Source of the DNA: CBDDBH01 sp965225625
GTDB taxonomy: Bacteria; Pseudomonadota; Gammaproteobacteria; JADZEE01
NCBI GenBank assembly: GCA_965225625.1
Contig: CBDDBH010000031.1
Coordinates: 62,001 to 126,000, forward strand
DNA length: 64,000 nucleotides
Reading direction: 5' to 3'
Shown piece after piece: positions 8,738 to 16,895 of this stretch. Both the position numbers and the translations under genes were made by a program. How positions within the stretch are numbered: the first letter of the stretch is position 1; each line of letters opens with the position of its first letter. Below the pieces are notes generated by a model that was given only the letters and a program-made list of their open reading frames with translations, did no database searches and was not told the origin of the DNA.

Positions 8738-11285
8738 ATGCACGCCAAGACCGATCCCCCACACACTCCGGTGATGGAACAATATCTCGGCATCAAGGCC
8801 GAGTTTCCAAATTTGCTGCTGTTTTTCCGCATGGGAGATTTTTATGAGCTTTTCTTTGACGACGCTCGCCGCGCGTCAAAATTACTCGATATCGCACTGA
8901 CCAAGCGCGGGCAATCGGGTGGAAATTCGATTCCGATGGCCGGGGTTCCTGCCCACGCCGTCAACAATTATCTGGCGCGGCTGGTGCGGCTGGGCGAATC
9001 CGTCGTAATTTGCGATCAAGTCGGCGACCAGCCGGGGCCCCGTAGAACGGCGCGTTACCCGAATAATTACACCGGGAACACTCACCGAGACGGAGCTGCT
9101 GGATGATCGCCGCGAAAACCTTTTATGCGCCATCCGCGCAGCGGCGAGCAGCATTGGCATTGCAACCCTGGATGTCTCAACTGGCCGCTTTACCCTTATG
9201 GAAGTAGCCGACATCGACGCATTGGCGGGAGAAATCGAACGCATACAACCCGCGGAAATTCTTCTAGGGGAAGACGAATCGGAGGAGATCCGTGCGAGTG
9301 CTACCGGTGCAGTGGTCGAATTACCTCCCTGGCAATTCGACACATCATCTGCACGGCGCCGACTGCTCGAGCAATTTCAGGTCGCCGACCTGTCGGGATT
9401 TGGCTGTGAAGGGTTACCCCAAGCGATCGGTGCCGCCGGTTGCGTGTTGCAATACGCGTGCGAAACACAGCGTAGCAATTTGCCTCATTTGCAGGGCCCA
9501 CATGTCGAGCATCGCTCAAACAACGTGATACTGGACGCGACGAGCCAGCGCAACCTTGAACTTGAGACTTCCATAAGCGGCGGCACCGACTACACGTTGA
9601 TCGCGTTAATGGATACAACCGCAACGCCTATGGGTGGCCGTTTGTTACGGCGCTGGCTTAAGCAGCCGACCCGGGATCAACACGATTTGCGATGCCGCTA
9701 CCAGGCGGTTGGCGCTTTGTGTGAGTCCGCGAACTTGAACGACATACACGAGACTTTGCGTGCTGTCGGCGACATTGAGCGCATTTCCACACGGGTCGCG
9801 CTGCAAACCGCCCAGCCACGTGATCTGGTTCAACTACGCAATGCTCTTGCTAGCCTGCCTAAGCTGCTGCAATCGCTGGCCGAATTGCAAGGACCCCTAT
9901 TTGACGATAGCCGCAGTGAAATCGATACATTTCCCGAAACCTATCGGCTGTTACAGCGTGCTATCCACGAACAGCCGCCGCCAATGATCCGCGATGGCGG
10001 TGTTATTGCAGATGGGTTTGACGAAAAACTTGACGAGTTGCGGGCGCTAAGCGCGGATGCGGGTCGCTTTCTAATCGAATTGGAAATGCGCGAGCGAGAA
10101 CGCACCGGTATCGCGACCTTGAAGGTCGGCTATAACAAGGTACATGGGTATTTCATTGAAATCTCCCGCACGCAAACCGCCGAGGTCCCCATCGATTACG
10201 TGCGCCGCCAAACCCTGAAGGCTGCCGAACGCTACATCACACCGGAGCTCAAGAGTTTCGAGGACCGCATTCTCAGCGCGTCCGACCGGGCACTGACGCG
10301 TGAACGAGTGTTGTATGACGAATTGTTACAACGATTGGCGACAGACGTTCCGGGACTGCAACGATGTGCTGCTGGCATCGCTCAGGTGGACGTGCTCGCC
10401 TGCTTCGCGGAACGCGCTGAATCCCTGAACCTCAGCGCCCCGCAACTGCAGTGCGAACCCGGGATCCATATCGAGCAAGGCCGTCACCCGGTTGTTGAAG
10501 ACGCCCAGTCGACGCCGTTTGTGGCGAATGATCTGGAGCTGCACTCACAGCGGCGAATGCTGGTCATCACCGGGCCAAACATGGGCGGCAAATCAACGTA
10601 TATGCGCCAGACTGCCCTGATTGTCTTGCTCGCCCACGCCGGTAGTTACGTGCCCGCGTCGCGTGCCGAAATAGGGCCCATAGATCGAATCTTCACTCGC
10701 ATCGGTGCGGCGGACGATTTGGCCGGCGGGCGCTCGACATTTATGGTGGAAATGACCGAAACCGCTAACATCCTCCACAATGCTTCGGCCCAAAGTCTGG
10801 TGTTGATGGACGAAATCGGTCGCGGCACGAGTACCTTTGATGGCTTGTCGTTAGCCTGGGCCTGCGCCCACCACCTTGCCGAAAAGATCCACGCGTTCAC
10901 ATTGTTTGCGACCCATTACTTTGAACTCACCGCGCTGGCCGAATCACACTCCGCAGTTGCCAATGTCCGACTCGACGCGGTGGAACACGGGGAGCGAATC
11001 GTTTTCCTGCACAGCGTGAAAGACGGTCCAGCCAGCCAAAGTTATGGATTGCAGGTCGCGCTTTTGGCCGGCATTCCACGCGAAGTGATTGCCGACGCCC
11101 GTAACCAACTGCGCGAACTTGAGCAGCAACAGGCGGGACGACTCGCCGCCGAAGCCCAACCGCAACAAAACCTATTCCATCCAGGCGACCTGTTGCGAGA
11201 GGCGCTGGAGATGATCGACCCCGACAAACTCACCCCGCGAGAAGCCCTGGAAGTGCTTTATAAATTGTGTTCGCTGCTCGACTAA
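8738..11285 (+). pseudogene. mutS: DNA mismatch repair protein MutS, frameshifted
   Basis: MutS recognises mismatches and small loops and starts methyl-directed repair. Both halves are excellent MutS: the mismatch-binding FRMGDFYE motif in the first part, then Walker A GPNMGGKST and LMDEIGRGTSTFDG in the second. They lie in different frames. The first frame (ATG at 8738) runs well to VGD at 9020-9028. The second is coherent from ACC at 9027, giving T-S-R-G-P-V-E-R and continuing to 11285. The family motif here is GDPATxKGPVER, so the observed DNA lacks about eight bases that would encode the missing P-A and restore frame. A GGCGACC direct repeat that collapsed to one copy at 9023-9029 explains this exactly. 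As written, translation ends at 9106 after about 120 residues. The restored gene would encode about 851 residues, the normal length. Confidence 0.9.
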
Positions 11286-11304
11286 CTCGCTCTGTATTCA
11301 CGAG

Positions 11305-11333
11305 TACACTACGCCGTAACACGGAGCTATAAT
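11305..11333 (+). promoter_or_regulatory. candidate sigma-70 promoter of fdxA
   Basis: A perfect -10 box TATAAT lies at 11328-11333. A weak -35 (TACACT, three of six consensus positions) lies 17 bases upstream at 11305-11310. It sits 35 bases before the fdxA ATG, immediately after the mutS stop, so fdxA probably has its own transcript. Confidence 0.5.
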
Positions 11334-11367
11334 ACGCGGCAAATCACCGGCAAGCAGGAATCTTCAA

Positions 11368-11691
11368 ATGACATTCGTGGTAATAGAGCACTGCATAAAA
11401 TGCAAATATACGGACTGTGTTGAGGTTTGTCCGGTGGATTGTTTCCACGAGGGGCCGAATATGCTGGTCATCGATCCGGATGAGTGTATCGACTGCACAT
11501 TGTGCGAACCGGAATGCCCGGTTGATGCGATTATGTCTGAAGATGATGTGCCGGAGGGCTCGCAGGAATTCGTCGAATTGAATACCGAGTTGGCCAAGGG
11601 TTGGCCCGTAATCAGTGAAATGAAAGATGCGCCGGCAGATGCTGATGATTGGAAGGAAAACAAGAACAAGCGCGAGTACCTGGAGCGGTGA
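11368..11691 (+). CDS. fdxA: 7Fe ferredoxin FdxA
   Basis: This is a small cytoplasmic electron carrier of the Azotobacter FdI type, with one 3Fe-4S and one 4Fe-4S cluster. The 107-residue protein has C9, C12, C17, C21 and C25 in the first motif and C40, C43, C46 and C50 in the second. The C-terminal extension typical of this family is present (AKGWPVISEMKDAP and a basic tail). The gene has a near-ideal -10 box upstream and a strong hairpin 29 bases after its stop, so it is likely monocistronic. Placement of fdxA just after mutS is common in gammaproteobacteria. The redox partner cannot be told from sequence. Confidence 0.95.
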   Translation: MTFVVIEHCIKCKYTDCVEVCPVDCFHEGPNMLVIDPDECIDCTLCEPECPVDAIMSEDDVPEGSQEFVELNTELAKGWPVISEMKDAPADADDWKENKNKREYLER

Positions 11692-11719
11692 GCAACTCAG
11701 CGTAGATCACTAGAAAAAA

Positions 11720-11744
11720 GAAAGGCGGCCAGCGGCCGCCTTTC
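11720..11744 (+). terminator. terminator-like hairpin after fdxA
   Basis: GAAAGGCGGCC (11720-11730) and GGCCGCCTTTC (11734-11744) form a perfect 11-bp GC-rich stem with an AGC loop. Only three T residues sit within the descending arm, so the U-tract is weak on the plus strand. The A-rich run just upstream could give better termination for antisense transcription. Confidence 0.65.
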
Positions 11745-12123
11745 CCGCAAAAGCCACCGTCCTTGGCGCTTTCACGTTTGGTCCTCCCTGACCCTCGAGC
11801 CGGATGTAGGGGGTCCCTGACCGGCACGGCGCCCATCCATGAACGCCTCAGACACAAGCGTAACAATCCTGTGCTTAGTTGCAATTTTCGCGGCTTAGTT
11901 AAATAGGGCGAAAATCGGACAGGATTTCAAGTTGTTAGCGCATAGTCCGCAAAACGCTATTAGCCATAGGCAAAAAAACCGCCTGCGGCTCATAACGAGT
12001 GGGAAAAACTCCTACCAACAGTCGCGCCAACTGGACCAAAATCCCTGGGAATCACTGCGACTGCAACTTTTGCCTTCGCAAAAGCCCGGGCCGGTGCGAA
12101 CTGTACGCGACTATACTGGACCG
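11745..12123 (+). other. intergenic stretch between fdxA terminator and DUF4124 gene
   Basis: There is no convincing gene here. An open frame that continues into the downstream DUF4124 protein exists from 11932, but the extra 64 residues do not look like protein. The only element I can point to is a TATACT box at 12112-12117. Confidence 0.5.
12112..12117 (+). promoter_or_regulatory. candidate -10 box of the DUF4124 gene
   Basis: TATACT ends six bases before the ATG at 12124. If it is a real -10, transcription would begin at or next to the start codon and the mRNA would be leaderless. No convincing -35 or Shine-Dalgarno sequence is seen. Confidence 0.3.
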
Positions 12124-12591
12124 ATGATGGGCAATAAGCGTTTTGGCAGCCAACTATCAGTGCCCTTGGCGGCACTATTATGTTTATTGCACCTCAGCGC
12201 ATCTGCCGCCGAAATCTATAAATGGGTAGACGAAAATGGCGACGTTCATTATGCCGACAATCCACAGGATCCCGATTCCGAAAAACTACTGCTTAGGCCT
12301 GCGCCGCCGGCTGATGCGGGCGCGATCGAGCACCGTCGCCAACGCGATAAACTGCTAGATGTCTTCGCCGAGGAACGCGCGGAGAAAAAGAAAGTCGCAG
12401 CGGCCGAACGCGTCGCAGCCCAAAAGCGCAAGCGCAACTGCGAAAGAGCCGAAAAGCGACAATCCCAATACGACAATGTCGGCTACATTTACGATGTCGA
12501 TGAATCCGGCAATCGCAGGATTCTAAGCGACGAAGAGCACGTCAAAGTCCGCCAACAAGCACGAGATGCGGTCGCGCATTGGTGCGGGTAA
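12124..12591 (+). CDS. DUF4124 domain-containing exported protein
   Basis: This is a 155-residue exported protein of unknown function. The start is placed at the ATG pair 12124/12127, because it gives a signal peptide (basic N-terminus, then a hydrophobic core LAALLCLLHL and a likely cut after SASAA). Directly after the cut comes a DUF4124 motif, EIYKWVDENGDVHYADNP. The rest is highly charged and probably helical, with two cysteines. DUF4124 proteins are common small periplasmic proteins in gammaproteobacteria, but no reaction is established for the domain. The gene is 91 bases upstream of the CHASE2 kinase on the same strand; a functional link is only possible, not shown. Confidence 0.75.
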   Translation: MMGNKRFGSQLSVPLAALLCLLHLSASAAEIYKWVDENGDVHYADNPQDPDSEKLLLRPAPPADAGAIEHRRQRDKLLDVFAEERAEKKKVAAAERVAAQKRKRNCERAEKRQSQYDNVGYIYDVDESGNRRILSDEEHVKVRQQARDAVAHWCG

Positions 12592-12682
12592 GCCTTCAAA
12601 TACTGGGATCCTATGTAGTACCATTGAAATACGGTTACGGTTGTTGGGCGCACCGTCTGTCTAATAACGCGCCGGGGACACA

Positions 12683-15226
12683 ATGAAGGATAAATTCTGG
12701 ACCAGTGATTGGTTCGTGGCGTTGGTCATCTCGGCCTGCTTTTTCTTTTTCCAAGGCTCCGCATTCCTGCAAGGACTTGAAGGCGCTGTCTACGACCGCG
12801 GTGTAGGAATGTCCACGCGTGATTCCGGGGACGACATTAGAGTCATCGCGATCGATGATTACAGCATAAATAACCTGGGTCGCTGGCCGTGGTCGCGCGA
12901 GGTTCACGCTGCCATGGTCGAATTGCTATCTGATGCAGGCGCTAAGGTCATCGCGCCGGTCATCCTCTATTCCGAGGAGCAAAAAGACGCCGGACTGCCG
13001 TTGATTGAGGGACTCGCCAAACAATTCGATGAGGCGCGATTCACCGGTCCGCAGGAAGAAATCGAGTCCTATCGAGGCAGCCTCCGCGATGCCCAACGGA
13101 CGCTTGATACGGATAGCAAGCTTGCGGAGAGCTTCGCAAATGCTGATAACGTCGTCCTTGGCATGCAGTTCATCCAGACTGATGGGGTGCCAGTGGGCAA
13201 CCCAGACAGAGCGTTGCCGGATTACGTCAACAAGTATGCGTTGACCCATGTTCCGAACTCGATGGATTTCCCTGGGGAAGCCTTACTTCAGACGGGAGAT
13301 GCGTTTGCGCCAATCCCGTCTCTTGGGCAGCGGGCAATCGGAATCGGTCACATCCTTAACCCGCAGGATGCGGATGGCAGCGTTCGCCGGGAACAATTGG
13401 TTATCAAGAACTACGATGCCTATTACGCGTCACAGTCGTTGATGATAGCCGCTAAAAGTCTGAACCTGGATGTTAGCGACATTATCGTCAATCTTGGTGA
13501 CAGCGTGCTACTGCAAAACCTCGAGATACGAACCGATTTTAACATGGGGATGCAGACCTTTTTTTACGGGACACAAGAAGGCGGTCGCGAGCCCTTCCCT
13601 GTAACTTCCTTCTACGACGTCTATACCGGTAAGGTCACACCGGACACATTCAAAGATAAAGTTATCTTGATAGGTGGTACAGCCTTTGGCGTCGGCACAA
13701 GTTTTGTAACGCCGATTTCAGAGAATATGGCGCCCATCCTCATCATGGCGCATAACGTGGCCAGCTTGCTAAATGCCCACTTCTTCATCAGCCCCACTTG
13801 GGCAGGGATGGCGCAGCTGCTTGTGTTTTTTGTCGTCGCTGGTTATCTCATTGCGGTATTGCCTCGTCTGAAAGCGGGCGTCGCCGCGACTTTATCCGCG
13901 GTGCTATTCGTTGCGCTGATCGCCGCAGAACTCGGTTTGATGACATCGAGCGGAATGTGGTTGGAGTTCGCAACGCCGGCAACGCTGCTTTTCATCGGCC
14001 ATCTACTGATCACAACCAAACGATTCCTCGTGGCTGAAGCAGGTAAAGTACGCGCCGATTCCGAATCCGCCGAGAGCAACAAGAATCTGGGACTGGCGAT
14101 GCAGCAAAAAGGTGATCTCGACATGGCGTTCGAGCGCTTCCGGCGCTGTCCTATGGACGAATCCATTATGGAAACGTTGTATAACCTGGCGCTCGACTAC
14201 GAACGCAAACGCCAGTTCAACAAAGCCCATTCCGTCTACCAATACATGACCGAGCACGATCCCAAGTTTCGAGATCTGGACACGCGCCTCAACCGCGCAA
14301 AGAAGCTTGAGGAGACGGTGCTGCTGGGTGGTGCGGGCGCCGGGCCGGCCTCAGGCACTATGCTGCTTGACGACGGCGGTGTTTCCAAGCCGATGCTCGG
14401 TCGCTATGAAGTCGAAAAGGAACTCGGTAAGGGCGCCATGGGGGTCGTTTACCTCGGCCGTGATCCCAAAATAAACCGGGTGGTCGCCATCAAGACCATG
14501 GCGCTGGCGCAGGAATTCGAAGCCGATGAGTTAGAAGAAGTAAAGGCTCGCTTTTTCCGTGAAGCGGAAACTGCGGGGCGGCTCCAGCATCCCAACATCG
14601 TCACCATCTACGACGCCGGCGAAGAACACGATTTAGCTTATATCGCGATGGAGTTCCTGGAAGGTCACGATCTCAGCGTCCATACCAAAAAGGACGATTT
14701 ACTTCCCTTACCCTTGGTTCTGGGGATCGTCTTTAAATCGGCAATGGCCCTGGACTATGCGCACAAACAGAACGTCGTCCATCGCGACATCAAACCCGCC
14801 AACTTGATGTACGACCCGAAGAAGAAAAGCGTCAAAATAACCGACTTTGGTATCGCCCGTATCACAGACTCCAGCAAAACCAAGACGGGCATGGTCCTTG
14901 GCACGCCATCGTACATGTCACCTGAGCAGCTGTCGGGTAAGAAGGTTGATGGGCGTTCTGACCTGTTTTCGCTCGGCGTGATGCTGTATCAACTGGCATC
15001 CGGCGATCTGCCCTTCAAGGGCGACTCTATGGCCACCTTGATGTTCAAAATTGCCAATGATGAGCCACCGGATATCCTCGAAATACGCCCGGATCTCGCC
15101 AAATCCAAACCCGGTCTGGCCGCTGTGGTCAGGAAATCCATGACTAAGGACGCCGACGCCCGCTATCAGACCGGCACTGAGATGGCTCGCGATTTACAGA
15201 AGATTGCAAAACAAACCGCCAAATAA
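12683..15226 (+). CDS. CHASE2-TPR-serine/threonine protein kinase
   Basis: This is a membrane sensor kinase of 847 residues. Residues about 10-30 form one transmembrane helix and about 35-345 an extracytoplasmic CHASE2 sensor domain (IRVIAIDDYSINNLGRWPW, then KVILIGGTAFG). Three more helices lie at about 370-450 and a short TPR-like linker at about 465-545. A Hanks-type kinase domain spans about 572-843. Kinase motifs are complete: glycine loop LGKGAMGVVYLG, VAIK lysine, HRDIKPAN near residue 700, DFGIAR near 720, and a GTPSYMSPEQ activation segment. It should therefore be active on Ser/Thr substrates. It begins a three-gene unit with a PP2C phosphatase (six-base gap) and an FHA phosphopeptide-binding protein, a standard kinase-eraser-reader set. 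The sensed signal is unknown. Confidence 0.92.
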   Translation: MKDKFWTSDWFVALVISACFFFFQGSAFLQGLEGAVYDRGVGMSTRDSGDDIRVIAIDDYSINNLGRWPWSREVHAAMVELLSDAGAKVIAPVILYSEEQKDAGLPLIEGLAKQFDEARFTGPQEEIESYRGSLRDAQRTLDTDSKLAESFANADNVVLGMQFIQTDGVPVGNPDRALPDYVNKYALTHVPNSMDFPGEALLQTGDAFAPIPSLGQRAIGIGHILNPQDADGSVRREQLVIKNYDAYYASQSLMIAAKSLNLDVSDIIVNLGDSVLLQNLEIRTDFNMGMQTFFYGTQEGGREPFPVTSFYDVYTGKVTPDTFKDKVILIGGTAFGVGTSFVTPISENMAPILIMAHNVASLLNAHFFISPTWAGMAQLLVFFVVAGYLIAVLPRLKAGVAATLSAVLFVALIAAELGLMTSSGMWLEFATPATLLFIGHLLITTKRFLVAEAGKVRADSESAESNKNLGLAMQQKGDLDMAFERFRRCPMDESIMETLYNLALDYERKRQFNKAHSVYQYMTEHDPKFRDLDTRLNRAKKLEETVLLGGAGAGPASGTMLLDDGGVSKPMLGRYEVEKELGKGAMGVVYLGRDPKINRVVAIKTMALAQEFEADELEEVKARFFREAETAGRLQHPNIVTIYDAGEEHDLAYIAMEFLEGHDLSVHTKKDDLLPLPLVLGIVFKSAMALDYAHKQNVVHRDIKPANLMYDPKKKSVKITDFGIARITDSSKTKTGMVLGTPSYMSPEQLSGKKVDGRSDLFSLGVMLYQLASGDLPFKGDSMATLMFKIANDEPPDILEIRPDLAKSKPGLAAVVRKSMTKDADARYQTGTEMARDLQKIAKQTAK

Positions 15227-15232
15227 GCTGAT

Positions 15233-16057
15233 ATGGACCTGCGCGGTAAAATCGAAGTAGTCAACATATCGGACACCGGCCGCAAACGTCCGCACAACGA
15301 AGACAGTACGGTTTCCGATCCGAGTATCGGTTTCGCCGTGGTCGCAGACGGTATGGGCGGTTACAAAGCCGGTGAGGTCGCCAGCGCGATCGCCGCTATG
15401 TCGATCATTGAAGAAGTTCGTGCCGGTTTAAAAGGGCTAAAACCGAATCAAATCGATGAAAGGACAGGTTATTCATTCGAATCGTTGTTGATGCGAAGAG
15501 CTGTAATTAGTGCGAATTCATATATTTACAGTACCGCCCAAGAAGAATCCCAGTGCCAGGGGATGGGCACGACGGTTGTCGCGGCGTTGTTTTACGACAA
15601 CAAAGTCAGTGTCGCGCACGTAGGTGATTCACGCATGTACCGCTTTCGCGAGAAATCCTTGGAGCAGGTCACCAGCGATCATTCGTTGATTCAAGAACTT
15701 ATCGATCGCGGCTTCTTCACGCCCGAAGAAGCGGCCGCAAACACCCCAAAAAACCTTGTAACTCGGGCTATGGGGATTGAGGAGGCGGTCGATGTGGACA
15801 TCGGTGAAAGCGCCGTTCTCCTCGACGATATCTTCCTACTTTGCAGCGATGGGCTAAATGATATGATATCCGATGAGGAAATCCACTTAACCCTAAGTAA
15901 ATATAGTGGTAATCTGTCGGAAGCGGGTAAGGAATTGGTTCACCTAGCCAACGAATGTGGGGGGAAGGACAATATTTCAGTTGTATTGACCCGTACTCTC
16001 GAGGAGTTTCCAGCTCGAGCCGGATGGTACTCGAATTTGTTCGGCCGGTTTGCTTGA
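15233..16057 (+). CDS. PP2C-type serine/threonine phosphatase
   Basis: This is a soluble PPM/PP2C protein phosphatase of 274 residues, expected to dephosphorylate targets of the kinase encoded just upstream or the kinase itself. Metal-binding motifs are visible: RPHNED (residues 19-24), VVADGMGGYKAGE (37-48), GMGTTVVAA, VGDSRMY, LCSDGLNDMI and GGKDNIS. The ATG at 15233 lies six bases after the kinase stop with no strong ribosome-binding site, so translational coupling is likely. The pairing resembles PrkC/PrpC and PppA/PpkA modules. No type VI secretion genes are nearby, so a T6SS role is not indicated. Confidence 0.93.
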   Translation: MDLRGKIEVVNISDTGRKRPHNEDSTVSDPSIGFAVVADGMGGYKAGEVASAIAAMSIIEEVRAGLKGLKPNQIDERTGYSFESLLMRRAVISANSYIYSTAQEESQCQGMGTTVVAALFYDNKVSVAHVGDSRMYRFREKSLEQVTSDHSLIQELIDRGFFTPEEAAANTPKNLVTRAMGIEEAVDVDIGESAVLLDDIFLLCSDGLNDMISDEEIHLTLSKYSGNLSEAGKELVHLANECGGKDNISVVLTRTLEEFPARAGWYSNLFGRFA

Positions 16058-16079
16058 GGTCAGTGGATAGGACAGAACG

Positions 16080-16823
16080 ATGGCAAAGCTAGTTCTCAGT
16101 TTAAATGGTGCGGTCCAGGGTGAGTTTGAACTCGCCAGGGAACGGCTCTCCATTGGCCGCAAGGCCGATAACGATATCCAGATAGACAATCTGGCTGTCA
16201 GCGGAAAGCACGCCCTGATTATAACGATTCTAGACGACTCGTTCCTTGAGGACCTGGGTAGTACTAATGGTACTTATGTCAACGGCAAGCTCATTAAAAA
16301 GCACGCCCTTAAAGACGGCGACGTAGTTGGGCTGGGAAAACACGAACTCAAGTACGTAAACGAACACGCGACTGCCGACGACGACGATTTCGAAAAAACC
16401 ATGATTATCCGGCCCGGCAGCGCCAGTGCGGCTGTTGCGGCGGCCCAAGCGGCTGAAGAAGCTGGAGCGGCTGCGGAAAAAGCAGCACCTGCGGCCCGCC
16501 CAGGCGCAGCCCCGGCTGCGACCCCGGGAACGCCCCCATCGGGTATGCCGCTGGGCAAGTTGCACGTTCTAAACGGACCCATCGCCGGCAAACAGCTGGA
16601 ACTTACTAAAGCACTAATTACGCTTGGCAAACCGGGTGTTCAGGTAGCGGTGATCTCGCGTCGTCCCCAGGGTTACTTTCTTACCCATATTGAAGGCGAT
16701 TCCAAAGGCGATAATTTCCCAATCGTCAACGGCAGCCCCATTGGACCGCAAGCGTACACAATGCAAACCGGTGATGTCATCGAACTCGCCGGCATCAAGA
16801 TGGAGTTCACTCTGGCAAAGTAA
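16080..16823 (+). CDS. FHA domain protein
   Basis: This 247-residue cytoplasmic protein has an N-terminal forkhead-associated domain (residues about 3-95) that binds phosphothreonine peptides. Key residues are G26-R27, S41, H44 and the STNGT loop (61-65). An acidic segment DDDDFEKTMII near 100 has a Thr that could be a kinase site. An Ala/Pro-rich linker follows (about 115-160), then a second, weaker FHA-like fold (about 165-247) with GKLHVLNGPIAGKQ and VNGSPIG but without a clear GR pair. It closes the kinase-phosphatase-FHA unit, 22 bases after the phosphatase, with an AGGA ribosome-binding site. Its probable job is to recruit phosphorylated proteins. Confidence 0.88.
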   Translation: MAKLVLSLNGAVQGEFELARERLSIGRKADNDIQIDNLAVSGKHALIITILDDSFLEDLGSTNGTYVNGKLIKKHALKDGDVVGLGKHELKYVNEHATADDDDFEKTMIIRPGSASAAVAAAQAAEEAGAAAEKAAPAARPGAAPAATPGTPPSGMPLGKLHVLNGPIAGKQLELTKALITLGKPGVQVAVISRRPQGYFLTHIEGDSKGDNFPIVNGSPIGPQAYTMQTGDVIELAGIKMEFTLAK

Positions 16824-16895
16824 GCGCAGCTTGCCGCTGCCCTGTAACGGCCGGAAGCCCGGTCAGCCATCGACGACGAAGTACGCTTAGTTCTA

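Noticed and set aside
11932..12123. N-terminal extension of the DUF4124 protein
   Set aside because: The added residues precede a good signal peptide and do not look like protein; the ATG at 12124 is the better start.
15233..16823. Type VI secretion regulation by the PP2C and FHA proteins
   Set aside because: No T6SS structural genes are present, and the kinase has a CHASE2 sensor instead of a PpkA-type architecture.
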